A stretch of DNA of 64,000 nucleotides from Pseudorhizobium pelagicum. GTDB taxonomy: Bacteria; Pseudomonadota; Alphaproteobacteria; Rhizobiales; Rhizobiaceae. Below are positions 1 through 8,622 of this stretch, piece by piece. Location: assembly GCA_000722615.1 (NCBI GenBank), contig JOKI01000007.1, positions 114,778-178,777 on the forward strand. Direction: 5' to 3'. The translations under genes were made by a program, and so were the position numbers. How positions within the stretch are numbered: the stretch's first letter is position 1; the number at the start of each line of letters is the position of its first letter. The notes beneath the pieces were generated by a model. That model searched no databases. It was given only the letters and a program-made list of their open reading frames with translations, and had not been told where the DNA came from.

Positions 1-1
1 T

Positions 2-475
2 GCGGGGATCACCTATCTCGACAACGAACCTCTGGGCCGTGTCACCAGCGTGCCTCTGTATGCCGAACACTATACGCTGGTGACGGCGGAGGGGACGCCC
101 TTTGCGGATCGGGAGGCCGTGACGTGGAAGGAGATGAATGGCGTTAGGCTATGCCTATTGACTCCCGACATGCAGAACCGACGGATCATCAACCAGCACC
201 TCGCGGAGGCGGGAGTCACGGTGAAACCGACTCTCGAGTCCAACTCCATGGTCGTTCTGCTCTCGCACGTGGGCACCGGACAATGGGCAAGCATCATGCC
301 GCGGAATGTGGCGAAGTCGTTCGGATTTGCAAAGCAGATCAGGATGATTCCCATTATCGAGCCGGAAGCGAGTCATATCGTCGGCCTGGTCGCGACCCAT
401 CGCGAGCCATTTACTCCCCTTGTTTCGGCTCTTCTTTATCAAGCGCGCAGCCTGAGCGCCGCTGATCTCGTTTGA
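2..475 (+). CDS. LysR-family transcriptional regulator, C-terminal part (5' end outside window)
   Basis: The frame is open from base 2 and ends at a TGA at 473-475, so only the last ~157 residues are present. What is visible looks like the effector-binding domain of a LysR regulator: a segment resembling the hinge and strand region (ITYLDNEP, RVTSVPLYAEHYTLV), the core ...LLSHVGTGQWASIMP... and the final strand (HIVGLVATHREPFTPLVSAL). The helix-turn-helix would lie upstream. It points at the formate dehydrogenase operon and stops 134 bp before it, so it is probably its regulator (an FdsR-like role). That role is inferred from position; the ligand cannot be read from the sequence. Confidence 0.85.
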   Translation, partial: AGITYLDNEPLGRVTSVPLYAEHYTLVTAEGTPFADREAVTWKEMNGVRLCLLTPDMQNRRIINQHLAEAGVTVKPTLESNSMVVLLSHVGTGQWASIMPRNVAKSFGFAKQIRMIPIIEPEASHIVGLVATHREPFTPLVSALLYQARSLSAADLV

Positions 476-490
476 TAGCTTTTTTCTATC
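474..490. promoter_or_regulatory. Candidate LysR-type operator upstream of the fds operon
   Basis: An inverted repeat GATAG-N7-CTATC overlaps the stop codon of the LysR gene and contains the T-N11-A arrangement (T476, A488) typical of LysR operators. It lies about 120 bp before fdsG. It is short and has a T-run in its centre, so it could be chance or part of a weak terminator. Confidence 0.35.
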
Positions 491-609
491 GCGTAACAAA
501 ACAGGTTTATTGACCGTTCCCGGTTGCCGCCCCCACTATGTACACATAAGCGCCGAAGCAGGCGTCGAGAGGGTGCCACTCGTGCATCGTCCGAGGGGAG
601 GCTTGAGAC

Positions 610-1089
610 ATGAACGTGCATGTGGCGACCGGTGGTTATGCCGAGCGGGCTCTATCGATTATCGATGACCTGAAACACCTCGAGGGGCCGATGCTGCCCA
701 TTCTTCATGCCATCCAGCATGAGTTCGGCTTCGTGCCGGAAGAGGTGAAGCCTGTCCTGGCGCGCGAGCTCAACCTGTCCCGCGCCGAGGTGCATGGGGT
801 GGTGACATTCTACCACGACTTCCGCGATGCGCCTGCAGGCCGCCACGTCCTGAAGATCTGTCGTGCCGAGGCCTGCCAGGCCATGGGAGCGGAACGCGTC
901 GTCGATCAGGCTCGTCAGCTTCTTGGTATCGATTTTCACCAGACGACGCTGGACGGCGCCGTGACGCTGGAGCCGGTCTTCTGTCTGGGGCTCTGCGCCT
1001 GCGCACCGGCCGCGATGCTGGACAGCGAGGTCTATGGCCGCGTTGACGAACACTCTCTTACCGAACTTGTTGCGGAGGCGCGCCGATGA
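610..1089 (+). CDS. fdsG: NAD-dependent formate dehydrogenase gamma subunit (NuoE-like)
   Basis: This 159-residue protein belongs to the thioredoxin-like [2Fe-2S] NuoE family. The four expected cluster ligands are present as C84-x4-C89 and C125-x3-C129. In FdsGBA enzymes this subunit passes electrons between the FMN subunit and the iron-sulfur chain of the alpha subunit. The ATG at 610 follows a GAGG-rich ribosome-binding site. Its stop overlaps the start of fdsB by 4 bp, so the two are translationally coupled. The order fdsG-fdsB-fdsA-fdhD-fdsD matches the soluble molybdenum formate dehydrogenases of Rhodobacter and Cupriavidus, which separates it from nuoE of complex I. Confidence 0.95.
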   Translation: MNVHVATGGYAERALSIIDDLKHLEGPMLPILHAIQHEFGFVPEEVKPVLARELNLSRAEVHGVVTFYHDFRDAPAGRHVLKICRAEACQAMGAERVVDQARQLLGIDFHQTTLDGAVTLEPVFCLGLCACAPAAMLDSEVYGRVDEHSLTELVAEARR

Positions 1090-2642
1090 CCGTCACCATC
1101 TTCGTGCCCCGGGATGCAGCCTCCCTGGCGCTCGGCGCCGACAAGGTTGCCACTGCCATTGCCCAGGAAATCGAGCTGCGAGGCCTTGATGCCAGGATCG
1201 TTCGCAACGGGTCGCGCGGCATGGCGTGGCTGGAGCCGCTCGTGGAGGTGCGCACCACCACCGGCCGGATCGCCTACGGTCCCGTCAAGGCCGTCGATGT
1301 GGCCGGCCTCTTTGACGCGGGCTTCCTCAGCGGCGGCGATCATCCACTCTGTCTCGGGCTGACGAAGGAAATTCCTTTCCTCCGTCAGCAGACCCGGCTC
1401 ACTTTCGCCCGCTGCGGTGTGACCGACCCGCTCTCGCTCGACGACTACCGCCATTATCAGGGCCTGAAGGGCCTGGAACGGGCGCTGGCCATGTCGGCGC
1501 CGGAGATCGTGCAGGAAGTTACCGACAGCGGCCTGCGCGGCCGCGGCGGCGCCGGCTTCCCGACCGGGATCAAATGGAAGACGGTCGCGGACGCGGCCGG
1601 TCCGCAGAAATACATCGTCTGCAATGCCGACGAGGGCGACAGCGGCACATTCGCCGACCGGATGATCATGGAAGGCGATCCCTTCGTCCTGATCGAGGGC
1701 ATGATCATCGCCGGTATCGCGACCGGCGCCACGAAGGGTTATCTCTACACGCGGTCCGAATATCCGCATGCGATCGAGACGATGAATGCGGCCATCGCCA
1801 TTGCGCGCGAAGCCGGCATCCTCGGCGCTTCGGTGATGGGCTCGCCATATGCCTTCGACATGGAGGTCCGTGCGGGGGCAGGTGCCTATGTCTGCGGCGA
1901 GGAAACCTCGCTTCTCAATTCGCTGGAAGGCAAGCGCGGCATCGTGCGCGCCAAGCCGCCGCTTCCGGCGCTCAAAGGCTTTCTCGAACGCCCGACGGTC
2001 GTCAACAACGTCATATCGCTCGCCTCCGTGCCGGTCATCATGGACCGCGGCGCCGCCTTCTACCGGGATTTCGGCATGGGCCGTTCCCGCGGCACGATCC
2101 CGATCCAGATCGCCGGCAACGTCAAGTACGGCGGCCTCTTCGAGACAGCGTTCGGTCTGACGCTCGGCCAGATCATCGATGAGATCGGCGGCGGAACGGC
2201 CACCGGTCGCCCGGTCAAGGCGGTGCAGGTCGGCGGACCGCTCGGCGCCTATTTCCCCCGTGAACTGTTCGACACGCCGTTCGACTACGAGGCGTTCGCC
2301 GCCCGGGACGGCCTGATCGGTCATGCCGGCGTGGTGGTCTTCGACGACACGGCGGACATGCTGAAGCAGGCGCGCTTCGCGATGGAATTCTGCGCCATCG
2401 AGAGCTGCGGCAAGTGCACCCCGTGCCGCATCGGCTCGACCCGCGGCGTGGAAACCGCCGACAAGATTGCCCGGGGCATCGAGCCCGAGAAGAACAAGGT
2501 GTTGCTGGCCGATCTCTGCAACACGATGAAGTTCGGTTCGCTCTGCGCGCTGGGCGGTTTCACCCCCTATCCGGTGATGAGCGCGATGAACCATTTCCCG
2601 GAGGATTTCGCTCCCACACCCCTCGTCGAAGCGGCGGAGTAA
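1086..2642 (+). CDS. fdsB: NAD-dependent formate dehydrogenase beta subunit (NuoF-like, FMN/NAD site)
   Basis: The 518-residue protein has an N-terminal thioredoxin-like part (about 1-110) followed by a NuoF module. The glycine-rich nucleotide loop GRGGAGFPTG is at 152-161, the NADEGDSGTF stretch at 180-189 and AYVCGEETSLL at about 268-278. The [4Fe-4S] cluster is supplied by C441, C444, C447 (SCGKCTPC) and C487. It binds FMN and reduces NAD+ with electrons from formate oxidation. The fused thioredoxin-like domain is typical of FdsB and distinguishes it from complex I NuoF. It begins 4 bp inside fdsG and ends 4 bp before fdsA. Confidence 0.95.
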   Translation: MTVTIFVPRDAASLALGADKVATAIAQEIELRGLDARIVRNGSRGMAWLEPLVEVRTTTGRIAYGPVKAVDVAGLFDAGFLSGGDHPLCLGLTKEIPFLRQQTRLTFARCGVTDPLSLDDYRHYQGLKGLERALAMSAPEIVQEVTDSGLRGRGGAGFPTGIKWKTVADAAGPQKYIVCNADEGDSGTFADRMIMEGDPFVLIEGMIIAGIATGATKGYLYTRSEYPHAIETMNAAIAIAREAGILGASVMGSPYAFDMEVRAGAGAYVCGEETSLLNSLEGKRGIVRAKPPLPALKGFLERPTVVNNVISLASVPVIMDRGAAFYRDFGMGRSRGTIPIQIAGNVKYGGLFETAFGLTLGQIIDEIGGGTATGRPVKAVQVGGPLGAYFPRELFDTPFDYEAFAARDGLIGHAGVVVFDDTADMLKQARFAMEFCAIESCGKCTPCRIGSTRGVETADKIARGIEPEKNKVLLADLCNTMKFGSLCALGGFTPYPVMSAMNHFPEDFAPTPLVEAAE

Positions 2643-2646
2643 GACC

Positions 2647-5526
2647 ATGTCCCTCATTCATGAAATCGACTACGGCACGCCCGCCTCCCGCCTGGAAGCG
2701 CAGGTGACGGTCACCATCGACGGGCGCGAGATCACGGTTCCGGAAGGGACGTCGGTCATGCGGGCCTCGATGGAGGCCGGCATTCAGGTGCCGAAGCTCT
2801 GCGCCACCGACATGGTGGATGCCTTCGGCTCCTGCCGGCTCTGCCTGGTGGAGATCGAGGGGCGTGCCGGAACGCCGGCCTCCTGCACCACGCCGGTCAT
2901 GCCGGGCATGGTGGTGCACACGCAGACGGGCCGGCTGAAGGATATCCGCAAGGGCATGATGGAGCTCTACATCTCCGACCACCCGCTGGACTGTCTCACC
3001 TGCGCCGCCAACGGGGACTGCGAACTGCAGGACATGGCCGGCGCCGTCGGGCTTCGTGATGTCCGCTACGGATACGAGGGTGACAACCACGTCCAGGCGC
3101 GCACCAACGGCGAGATCAACGTCCAGTGGATGCCGAAGGACGAGTCCAACCCCTATTTCACCTATGATCCGTCGAAATGCATCGTCTGCTCGCGCTGCGT
3201 GCGGGCTTGCGAGGAAGTGCAGGGTACTTTCGCGCTGACCATCGAAGGGCGCGGCTTCGACAGCCGGGTCTCTGCCGGCATGCACGAGAATTTTCTCGAG
3301 TCGGAATGCGTCTCCTGCGGCGCCTGCGTGCAGGCCTGCCCGACGGCGACGCTCACCGAGAAATCTGTGATTGCCATCGGCCAGCCGGAGCATTCGGCGG
3401 TGACGACCTGTGCCTATTGCGGCGTCGGCTGCTCGTTCAAGGCAGAGATGCGCGGCGAGGAGCTGGTGCGCATGGTGCCTTGGAAGGATGGCCAGGCCAA
3501 CCGCGGCCACTCCTGCGTCAAGGGCCGTTTCGCCTACGGCTACGCCAGCCACAAGGACCGCATCCTCAACCCGATGGTGCGCGAGAAGATCACCGATCCC
3601 TGGCGCGAGGTCACCTGGGACGAGGCCTTTGCGCATGTGGCGAGCGAGTTCAAGCGGCTGCAGTACCAGTATGGCCGTGATTCGATCGGCGGCATCACGT
3701 CGTCGCGCTGCACCAACGAAGAGACCTTTCTCGTCCAGAAGCTGATCCGAGCCGGCTTCGGCAACAACAATGTCGATACCTGCGCACGCGTCTGCCATTC
3801 GCCCACCGGCTACGGCCTCGGCCAGGCCTTCGGCACCTCGGCCGGAACGCAGAATTTCGACAGCGTCGAGCATTCCGATGTCGTCGTCGTCATCGGCGCC
3901 AATCCGACCGACGGTCACCCGGTGTTCGGTTCACGGCTGAAGAAGCGGCTGCGCCAGGGTGCAAAGCTGATCGTCATCGATCCGCGCCGCATCGATCTGG
4001 TCAAGACGCCGCACGTGGAGGCGGCCTACCACCTGCCGCTGAAGCCCGGCACCAACGTCGCCGTCATGACGGCACTCGCCCATGTGATCGTTACCGAAGG
4101 CATCTTCGATGAGGCTTTCATCCGCGAGCGCTGCGACTGGTCAGAGTTCGAGGACTGGGCAGCCTTCGTCGCCGAACCGCAGCACAGCCCGGAAGAGACC
4201 GAGATCTTCACAGGCGTTCCGGCCGAACTGGTGCGGGGCGCAGCGCGCCTCTTTGCGACGGGCGGCAATGGCGCGATCTACTATGGCCTCGGTGTCACCG
4301 AGCATAGCCAGGGTTCGACGACCGTCATGGCGATCGCCAACCTCGCCATGGCGACCGGCAATATCGGCCGTCCGGGTGTGGGCGTGAACCCGCTGCGCGG
4401 CCAGAACAACGTGCAGGGCTCCTGCGACATGGGCTCCTTCCCGCACGAGCTGCCGGGCTACCGGCATGTCTCCGACGATGCCACACGCGACACCTTCGAG
4501 AAGCTGTGGGGCGTCACGATCAGCAACGAACCGGGATTGCGCATCCCCAACATGCTGGATGCCGCCGTCGAAGGCACCTTCAAGGGCATCTACATCCAGG
4601 GCGAGGACATCCTGCAGTCCGACCCTGACACCAAGCACGTGTCTGCCGGTCTTGCGGCCATGGAATGCGTCGTCGTCCACGACCTCTTCCTCAACGAGAC
4701 AGCGAACTATGCGCATGTCTTCCTGCCCGGCTCCACCTTCCTCGAGAAGGACGGCACGTTCACCAACGCGGAACGGCGCATCAATCGGGTCCGCAAGGTC
4801 ATGTCGCCGAAGAACGGCTATGCCGACTGGGAGGTCACCCAGAAGCTGGCACAGGCGATGGGGCTGAACTGGACCTATACGCATCCGTCGCAGGTGATGG
4901 ACGAGATTGCCGCGACCACGCCAAGCTTTGCCGGCGTATCCTACGACTACCTGGAAAAAATGGGTTCGGTGCAGTGGCCCTGCAACGAGAAATTCCCGGT
5001 CGGATCGCCCATCATGCATGTGGACGGCTTCGTGCGCGGCAAGGGCAAGTTCATCCGCACCGAGTATGTGGCGACTGACGAGCGCACCGGCCCACGTTTC
5101 CCGCTGCTGCTCACCACAGGCCGCATCCTGTCGCAGTACAACGTCGGCGCCCAGACGCGGCGGACGGAGAACGTGGTCTGGCACGACGAGGATCTTCTGG
5201 AGATCCATCCGCATGACGCAGAACAGCGGGGCATCAAGGACGGCGACTGGATCAAGCTCGCCAGCCGGTCCGGCGACACGACACTGAGGGCGCTGATCAC
5301 CGATCGCGTGGCGCCGGGCGTGGTCTACACCACCTTCCACCACCCGGACACCCAGGCCAACGTCATCACCACCGACTTCTCCGACTGGGCGACGAACTGT
5401 CCGGAGTACAAGGTAACCGCAGTGCAGGTCTCGCCCTCCAACGGACCGACGGAATGGCAGCAGGATTACGAGGAACTGGCCCGGCGCTCGCGGCGGATCG
5501 CCGGCAAGCTTGAAGCAGCGGAATAG
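2647..5526 (+). CDS. fdsA: NAD-dependent formate dehydrogenase alpha subunit (Mo-bis-MGD)
   Basis: This 959-residue catalytic subunit oxidises formate to CO2. In order there are an N-terminal NuoG-like [2Fe-2S] domain (cysteines around 52-80), a His/Cys [4Fe-4S] motif at 112-125 (HPLDCLTC...C), two ferredoxin-type clusters (CIVCSRCVRAC near 178-188 and CVSCGACVQAC near 221-231), a further cluster (CAYCGVGC near 255-262), then the molybdopterin oxidoreductase domain and the C-terminal dinucleotide-binding domain. The metal ligand is an ordinary cysteine, C383, followed by H384 (RVCHSPT); there is no in-frame TGA, so it is not a selenoenzyme. An ATG with GGAG just upstream lies 4 bp after fdsB. 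Cytoplasmic; no Tat signal is seen. Confidence 0.97.
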   Translation: MSLIHEIDYGTPASRLEAQVTVTIDGREITVPEGTSVMRASMEAGIQVPKLCATDMVDAFGSCRLCLVEIEGRAGTPASCTTPVMPGMVVHTQTGRLKDIRKGMMELYISDHPLDCLTCAANGDCELQDMAGAVGLRDVRYGYEGDNHVQARTNGEINVQWMPKDESNPYFTYDPSKCIVCSRCVRACEEVQGTFALTIEGRGFDSRVSAGMHENFLESECVSCGACVQACPTATLTEKSVIAIGQPEHSAVTTCAYCGVGCSFKAEMRGEELVRMVPWKDGQANRGHSCVKGRFAYGYASHKDRILNPMVREKITDPWREVTWDEAFAHVASEFKRLQYQYGRDSIGGITSSRCTNEETFLVQKLIRAGFGNNNVDTCARVCHSPTGYGLGQAFGTSAGTQNFDSVEHSDVVVVIGANPTDGHPVFGSRLKKRLRQGAKLIVIDPRRIDLVKTPHVEAAYHLPLKPGTNVAVMTALAHVIVTEGIFDEAFIRERCDWSEFEDWAAFVAEPQHSPEETEIFTGVPAELVRGAARLFATGGNGAIYYGLGVTEHSQGSTTVMAIANLAMATGNIGRPGVGVNPLRGQNNVQGSCDMGSFPHELPGYRHVSDDATRDTFEKLWGVTISNEPGLRIPNMLDAAVEGTFKGIYIQGEDILQSDPDTKHVSAGLAAMECVVVHDLFLNETANYAHVFLPGSTFLEKDGTFTNAERRINRVRKVMSPKNGYADWEVTQKLAQAMGLNWTYTHPSQVMDEIAATTPSFAGVSYDYLEKMGSVQWPCNEKFPVGSPIMHVDGFVRGKGKFIRTEYVATDERTGPRFPLLLTTGRILSQYNVGAQTRRTENVVWHDEDLLEIHPHDAEQRGIKDGDWIKLASRSGDTTLRALITDRVAPGVVYTTFHHPDTQANVITTDFSDWATNCPEYKVTAVQVSPSNGPTEWQQDYEELARRSRRIAGKLEAAE

Positions 5527-5535
5527 GATCCGGCA

Positions 5536-6363
5536 GTGCAGGTTTTTCAACCACAGACGACGGTGCGGGAGATCGTCTGCCGCAAGGGCACCGTCAGCTC
5601 CGGCGTGAGGGTGGTGCCGGAGGAAGTGCCGATCGCGCTCTCCTATGGCGGCTCGACGCAGGCGGTGATGATGGGGACGCCATCCGACCTTGCTGATTTC
5701 GCGGTGGGCTTCAGCCTCACGGAGGGGATCATCGCCTCTGCCGCCGAGATCGAGAAGATCGAGGTCGTCGAGGAGCCGAAGGGGATCGACGTGCAGATCA
5801 CCCTGGTCGAGCACAAGGAAGATGCGCTTCGCCAGCGCCGCCGCCACATGGCCGGGCCGGTCGGCTGCGGTCTCTGCGGCATCGAATCAATCGAACAGGC
5901 GATCCGCCCGGTGCCGCAACTCGGGACCGTCGATATCACCCTGACCGGGCAGCAGGTCGCGGCGGCCATCGGCGCGCTCAACGACGCCCAGCCTCTGCAT
6001 GGCGAAACGCACGCGGTACACGGGGCGGCATTCTTCGTGCCCGGCCGCGGACTGGTCGCGGTCCGGGAGGACGTCGGCCGGCACAACGCGCTCGACAAGC
6101 TCATCGGCGCGGTCATGGCGCAGGGCATCAAGGGTGCCGAGGGCGCCGTGGTCGTCACCAGCAGAGTCTCCGTCGAGATGGTGCAGAAGGCGGCCATCCT
6201 TGGTGCGCCCATCCTGATCGCCATCTCCGCGCCAACCGCTCTTGCCATCCGCACGGCAGAGGATGCCGGCATGACGCTCGTTGCGCTGGCGCGCGGCGCC
6301 GATTTCGAAGTCTTCACCCGCGCGGATCGCATCAATACCGGAGCCATGTCCCATGTCGCATGA
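5536..6363 (+). CDS. fdhD: Formate dehydrogenase accessory sulfurtransferase FdhD (FdsC)
   Basis: The 275-residue protein is a full-length FdhD/FdsC. FdhD transfers sulfur from a cysteine desulfurase to the molybdenum cofactor, without which formate dehydrogenase is inactive. The conserved CxxC is present as C111-G-L-C114 (PVGCGLCG). Other family blocks are SRVSVEMVQKAA and EDVGRHNALDKLIG. The likely start is a GTG at 5536, 9 bp after fdsA; no upstream in-frame ATG fits. The end overlaps fdsD, so it is part of the same operon and serves the FdsA subunit. Confidence 0.95.
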   Translation: MQVFQPQTTVREIVCRKGTVSSGVRVVPEEVPIALSYGGSTQAVMMGTPSDLADFAVGFSLTEGIIASAAEIEKIEVVEEPKGIDVQITLVEHKEDALRQRRRHMAGPVGCGLCGIESIEQAIRPVPQLGTVDITLTGQQVAAAIGALNDAQPLHGETHAVHGAAFFVPGRGLVAVREDVGRHNALDKLIGAVMAQGIKGAEGAVVVTSRVSVEMVQKAAILGAPILIAISAPTALAIRTAEDAGMTLVALARGADFEVFTRADRINTGAMSHVA

Positions 6364-6697
6364 CCAAACCCGCGAGAAGCTCGTCCGTATGGCCAACCAG
6401 ATCGCGACCTTCTTCCTGTCGCAGCCGGAGGATATTCGGGCGGAGGGCGTGGCGACGCACATCAACAAGTTCTGGGAGCCGCGCATGCGCCGGCATCTCT
6501 TCGAACACATCGACAGCGGCGGCGAGGGGTTGCTGCCGCTGGTGATGCAGGCCTCGGCCTTGATCCGTCGCCCCGACGCGACAGTCGGGACGGGTGTCGG
6601 GGTCGGTGACGAAGCGGCAGAAGGCGCGCCGGGCGGCAAGGGCGCCGTCGCGGGCGAGTCTCTTTCGGAACCCAGCGTTCCGGAAAGCACAGCATAG
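6353..6697 (+). CDS. fdsD: Formate dehydrogenase delta subunit FdsD
   Basis: The conserved part starts at the ATG at 6353 (MSHDQTREKLVRMANQI), 11 bp inside fdhD. The FdsD core is visible at residues 1-75: a helix ending NQIATFFLSQPEDI, then HINKFWEPRMRRHL and the tail of the domain. FdsD is a small subunit needed for correct assembly of FdsGBA. The protein is 114 residues, longer than the usual ~70-80; the extra C-terminal 40 residues are rich in Gly, Ala, Glu and Ser and look disordered. An open frame exists further upstream (to 6281), but it lies inside fdhD and has no ribosome-binding site, so I rejected it. Confidence 0.92.
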   Translation: MSHDQTREKLVRMANQIATFFLSQPEDIRAEGVATHINKFWEPRMRRHLFEHIDSGGEGLLPLVMQASALIRRPDATVGTGVGVGDEAAEGAPGGKGAVAGESLSEPSVPESTA

Positions 6698-6771
6698 AGA
6701 TCAATCGTAGGTCGAGGGGCCGACGCGGCTTTGCAGGTTTGTGAAGCCTTTTTTCCACAGGAGGGATTGGA

Positions 6772-8427
6772 ATGGCAGTCGCAGGAACAACCGCGGGAGG
6801 GTTCTCAGAGCCCGGTATTCTCGACAGGGAACGCATCATCGCAAAACCAGGCTTCAACCGGTGGCTCGTTCCCCCGGCAGCGCTGGCAATCCACCTATGC
6901 ATCGGCATGGCCTATGGCTTCAGCGTCTTCTGGCTGCCGCTGTCGCGCGCACTCGGCGCGGACACGCCGGCTGCATGCGCCGAGATGAACCTCATTGGCG
7001 CTCTCTTCACCACAGCCTGCAACTGGCGAGTGGCCGACCTCGGTTGGATCTACACGCTGTTCTTCGTTCTCCTCGGCTGCTCCGCTGCCATCTGGGGCGG
7101 CTGGCTGGAACGCTCTGGACCTCGCAAGGCCGGCTTCGTCGCGGCCTGCTGCTGGTGCGGCGGCATCCTCGTTGCAGCGCTTGGCGTCATGACCCACCAG
7201 CTGTGGCTGATGTGGCTGGGCGCCGGCGTGATCGGCGGCATCGGTCTCGGCCTCGGCTACATTTCGCCGGTATCCACCCTGATCAAATGGTTCCCGGACC
7301 GTCGCGGCATGGCGACCGGCATGGCGATCATGGGCTTCGGCGGAGGCGCGATGATCGGCGCACCGCTCGCCAACCTCCTGATGAACAACTTCAAGACGGA
7401 TGTCTCGGTCGGCGTCTGGCAGACCTTCGTCGTCATGGCGATCATCTATTTCGTCTTCATGATGGGCGGCGCCTTCGGCTATCGCATTCCGCCGGCCGGC
7501 TGGCGTCCGGAAGGCTGGACACCACCTGTCTCCAAGAACACGATGATCACCATGCGCCACGTGCATCTGAAGAATGCACACAAGACGCCGCAGTTCTGGC
7601 TGATCTGGGCCGTGCTCTGCCTCAACGTGTCCGCCGGCATCGGCGTCATCGGCATGGCCTCGCCCATGCTGCAGGAAATCTTCGCCGGATCGCTGATCGG
7701 CCTTCCGGACCTGACCTTCGCGCAGCTCGATGCCGGGCAGAAGGGCCAGATCGCCGCCATCGCTGCGGGCTTTGCAGGTCTCCTGTCGCTGTTCAACATC
7801 GGCGGCCGCTTCTTCTGGGCATCGCTGTCGGACAAGATCGGCCGCAAGAACACCTATTTCGCGTTCTTCGTCATCGGCATCATCCTCTACGCTGCCGCTC
7901 CGACGCTGGCCGACATGGGCAGCAAGGCGCTCTTCGTCCTCGCCTTCGGCATCATCCTGTCCATGTATGGCGGCGGCTTTGCGACGATTCCGGCCTATCT
8001 CGCCGACATCTTCGGGACCCAGTTCGTGGGTGCGATCCATGGTCGCCTGCTGACGGCCTGGGCAACGGCCGGCATCGTCGGTCCCGTCGTGGTCAACTAT
8101 ATCCGCGAGGCCCAGCTTGCCGCCGGCGTACCCGCCGGACCGGCGCTCTACACCGGGACGATGTACATCCTGGCGGGGATGCTGGTGCTCGGCCTGATCG
8201 CCAACGCCCTGATCCGGCCGCTTCCGGAGAAGTGGTTCATGTCGGACGAGGAAGTGGCATCCCTGCAGGCGAAGACGGCTGCGGCAAATGCAGGCCCGAC
8301 CGGTTCCTTCGGGATCGGCAAGGGCGGCTTCGACGGCAAGGCGCTCGCCGCCTGGGCCGTGGTCGGCATCCCGCTTCTCTGGGGCGTCTGGGTGACGCTG
8401 AGAAGCAGCCTGGTGATCTTCGGGTAA
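6772..8427 (+). CDS. OFA-family MFS transporter (oxalate/formate antiporter-like) with extra C-terminal membrane segment
   Basis: This is a 551-residue major facilitator protein with about 12 hydrophobic segments and a long hydrophilic C-terminal stretch. Family features include GFGGGAMIGAPLA in the first half and FWASLSDKIGRKN between segments in the second. OFA transporters exchange or import small carboxylates such as oxalate and formate. The position right after the formate dehydrogenase operon (74 bp after fdsD, ATG with AGGAGG at good spacing) supports formate or oxalate as substrate. Residues ~523-551 form another hydrophobic segment (AVVGIPLLWGVWVTL) after a Gly-rich linker; it resembles the short 'MFS transporter small subunit' proteins I recall beside OFA transporters, here fused. 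The exact substrate is inferred. Confidence 0.85.
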   Translation: MAVAGTTAGGFSEPGILDRERIIAKPGFNRWLVPPAALAIHLCIGMAYGFSVFWLPLSRALGADTPAACAEMNLIGALFTTACNWRVADLGWIYTLFFVLLGCSAAIWGGWLERSGPRKAGFVAACCWCGGILVAALGVMTHQLWLMWLGAGVIGGIGLGLGYISPVSTLIKWFPDRRGMATGMAIMGFGGGAMIGAPLANLLMNNFKTDVSVGVWQTFVVMAIIYFVFMMGGAFGYRIPPAGWRPEGWTPPVSKNTMITMRHVHLKNAHKTPQFWLIWAVLCLNVSAGIGVIGMASPMLQEIFAGSLIGLPDLTFAQLDAGQKGQIAAIAAGFAGLLSLFNIGGRFFWASLSDKIGRKNTYFAFFVIGIILYAAAPTLADMGSKALFVLAFGIILSMYGGGFATIPAYLADIFGTQFVGAIHGRLLTAWATAGIVGPVVVNYIREAQLAAGVPAGPALYTGTMYILAGMLVLGLIANALIRPLPEKWFMSDEEVASLQAKTAAANAGPTGSFGIGKGGFDGKALAAWAVVGIPLLWGVWVTLRSSLVIFG

Positions 8428-8452
8428 GACCCGAGAGGTCCAGTGGAAGACC

Positions 8453-8480
8453 AGAATGGCGGCCCCAGGGCCGCCATTCT
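8453..8480 (+). terminator. Hairpin downstream of the fds-transporter operon
   Basis: The arms AGAATGGCGG and CCGCCATTCT pair perfectly and extend inward through CCC/GGG, 26 bp after the transporter stop. The U-tract is weak (TCGTT), so the hairpin may act together with the second one at 8554-8588. Confidence 0.6.
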
Positions 8481-8553
8481 TCGTTGAACGGAGCCCGGCC
8501 GTCGAGATCCATTGGTCGCGGATCTTGCGGCGACCTGCTGGTCACTGGAATCG

Positions 8554-8588
8554 GAAAGGCCACCCCGATGCTATCGGGGTGGCCTTTC
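8554..8588. terminator. Strong bidirectional hairpin between converging transporter and cheW genes
   Basis: A 16-bp uninterrupted stem with a 3-base loop (GCT) begins GAAAGGCCACCCC and closes GGGGTGGCCTTTC. A/T-rich stem ends on both sides give a short U-run on either strand. It sits between two convergent operons, as expected for a shared terminator. Confidence 0.75.
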
Positions 8589-8622
8589 GATCTGGGTTTT
8601 GGCTAGCTTTTGGCGGAACCGC

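Noticed and set aside
1032..2657. Long minus-strand frame opposite fdsB
   Set aside because: Composition is that of an antisense GC-rich frame; fdsB is unambiguous.
3792..3800. Possible selenocysteine site in formate dehydrogenase
   Set aside because: The metal ligand at FdsA 383 is a normal cysteine codon (TGC) and no in-frame TGA exists.
4141..5847. Long minus-strand frame opposite fdsA and fdhD
   Set aside because: Overlaps two well-supported genes; no domain seen.
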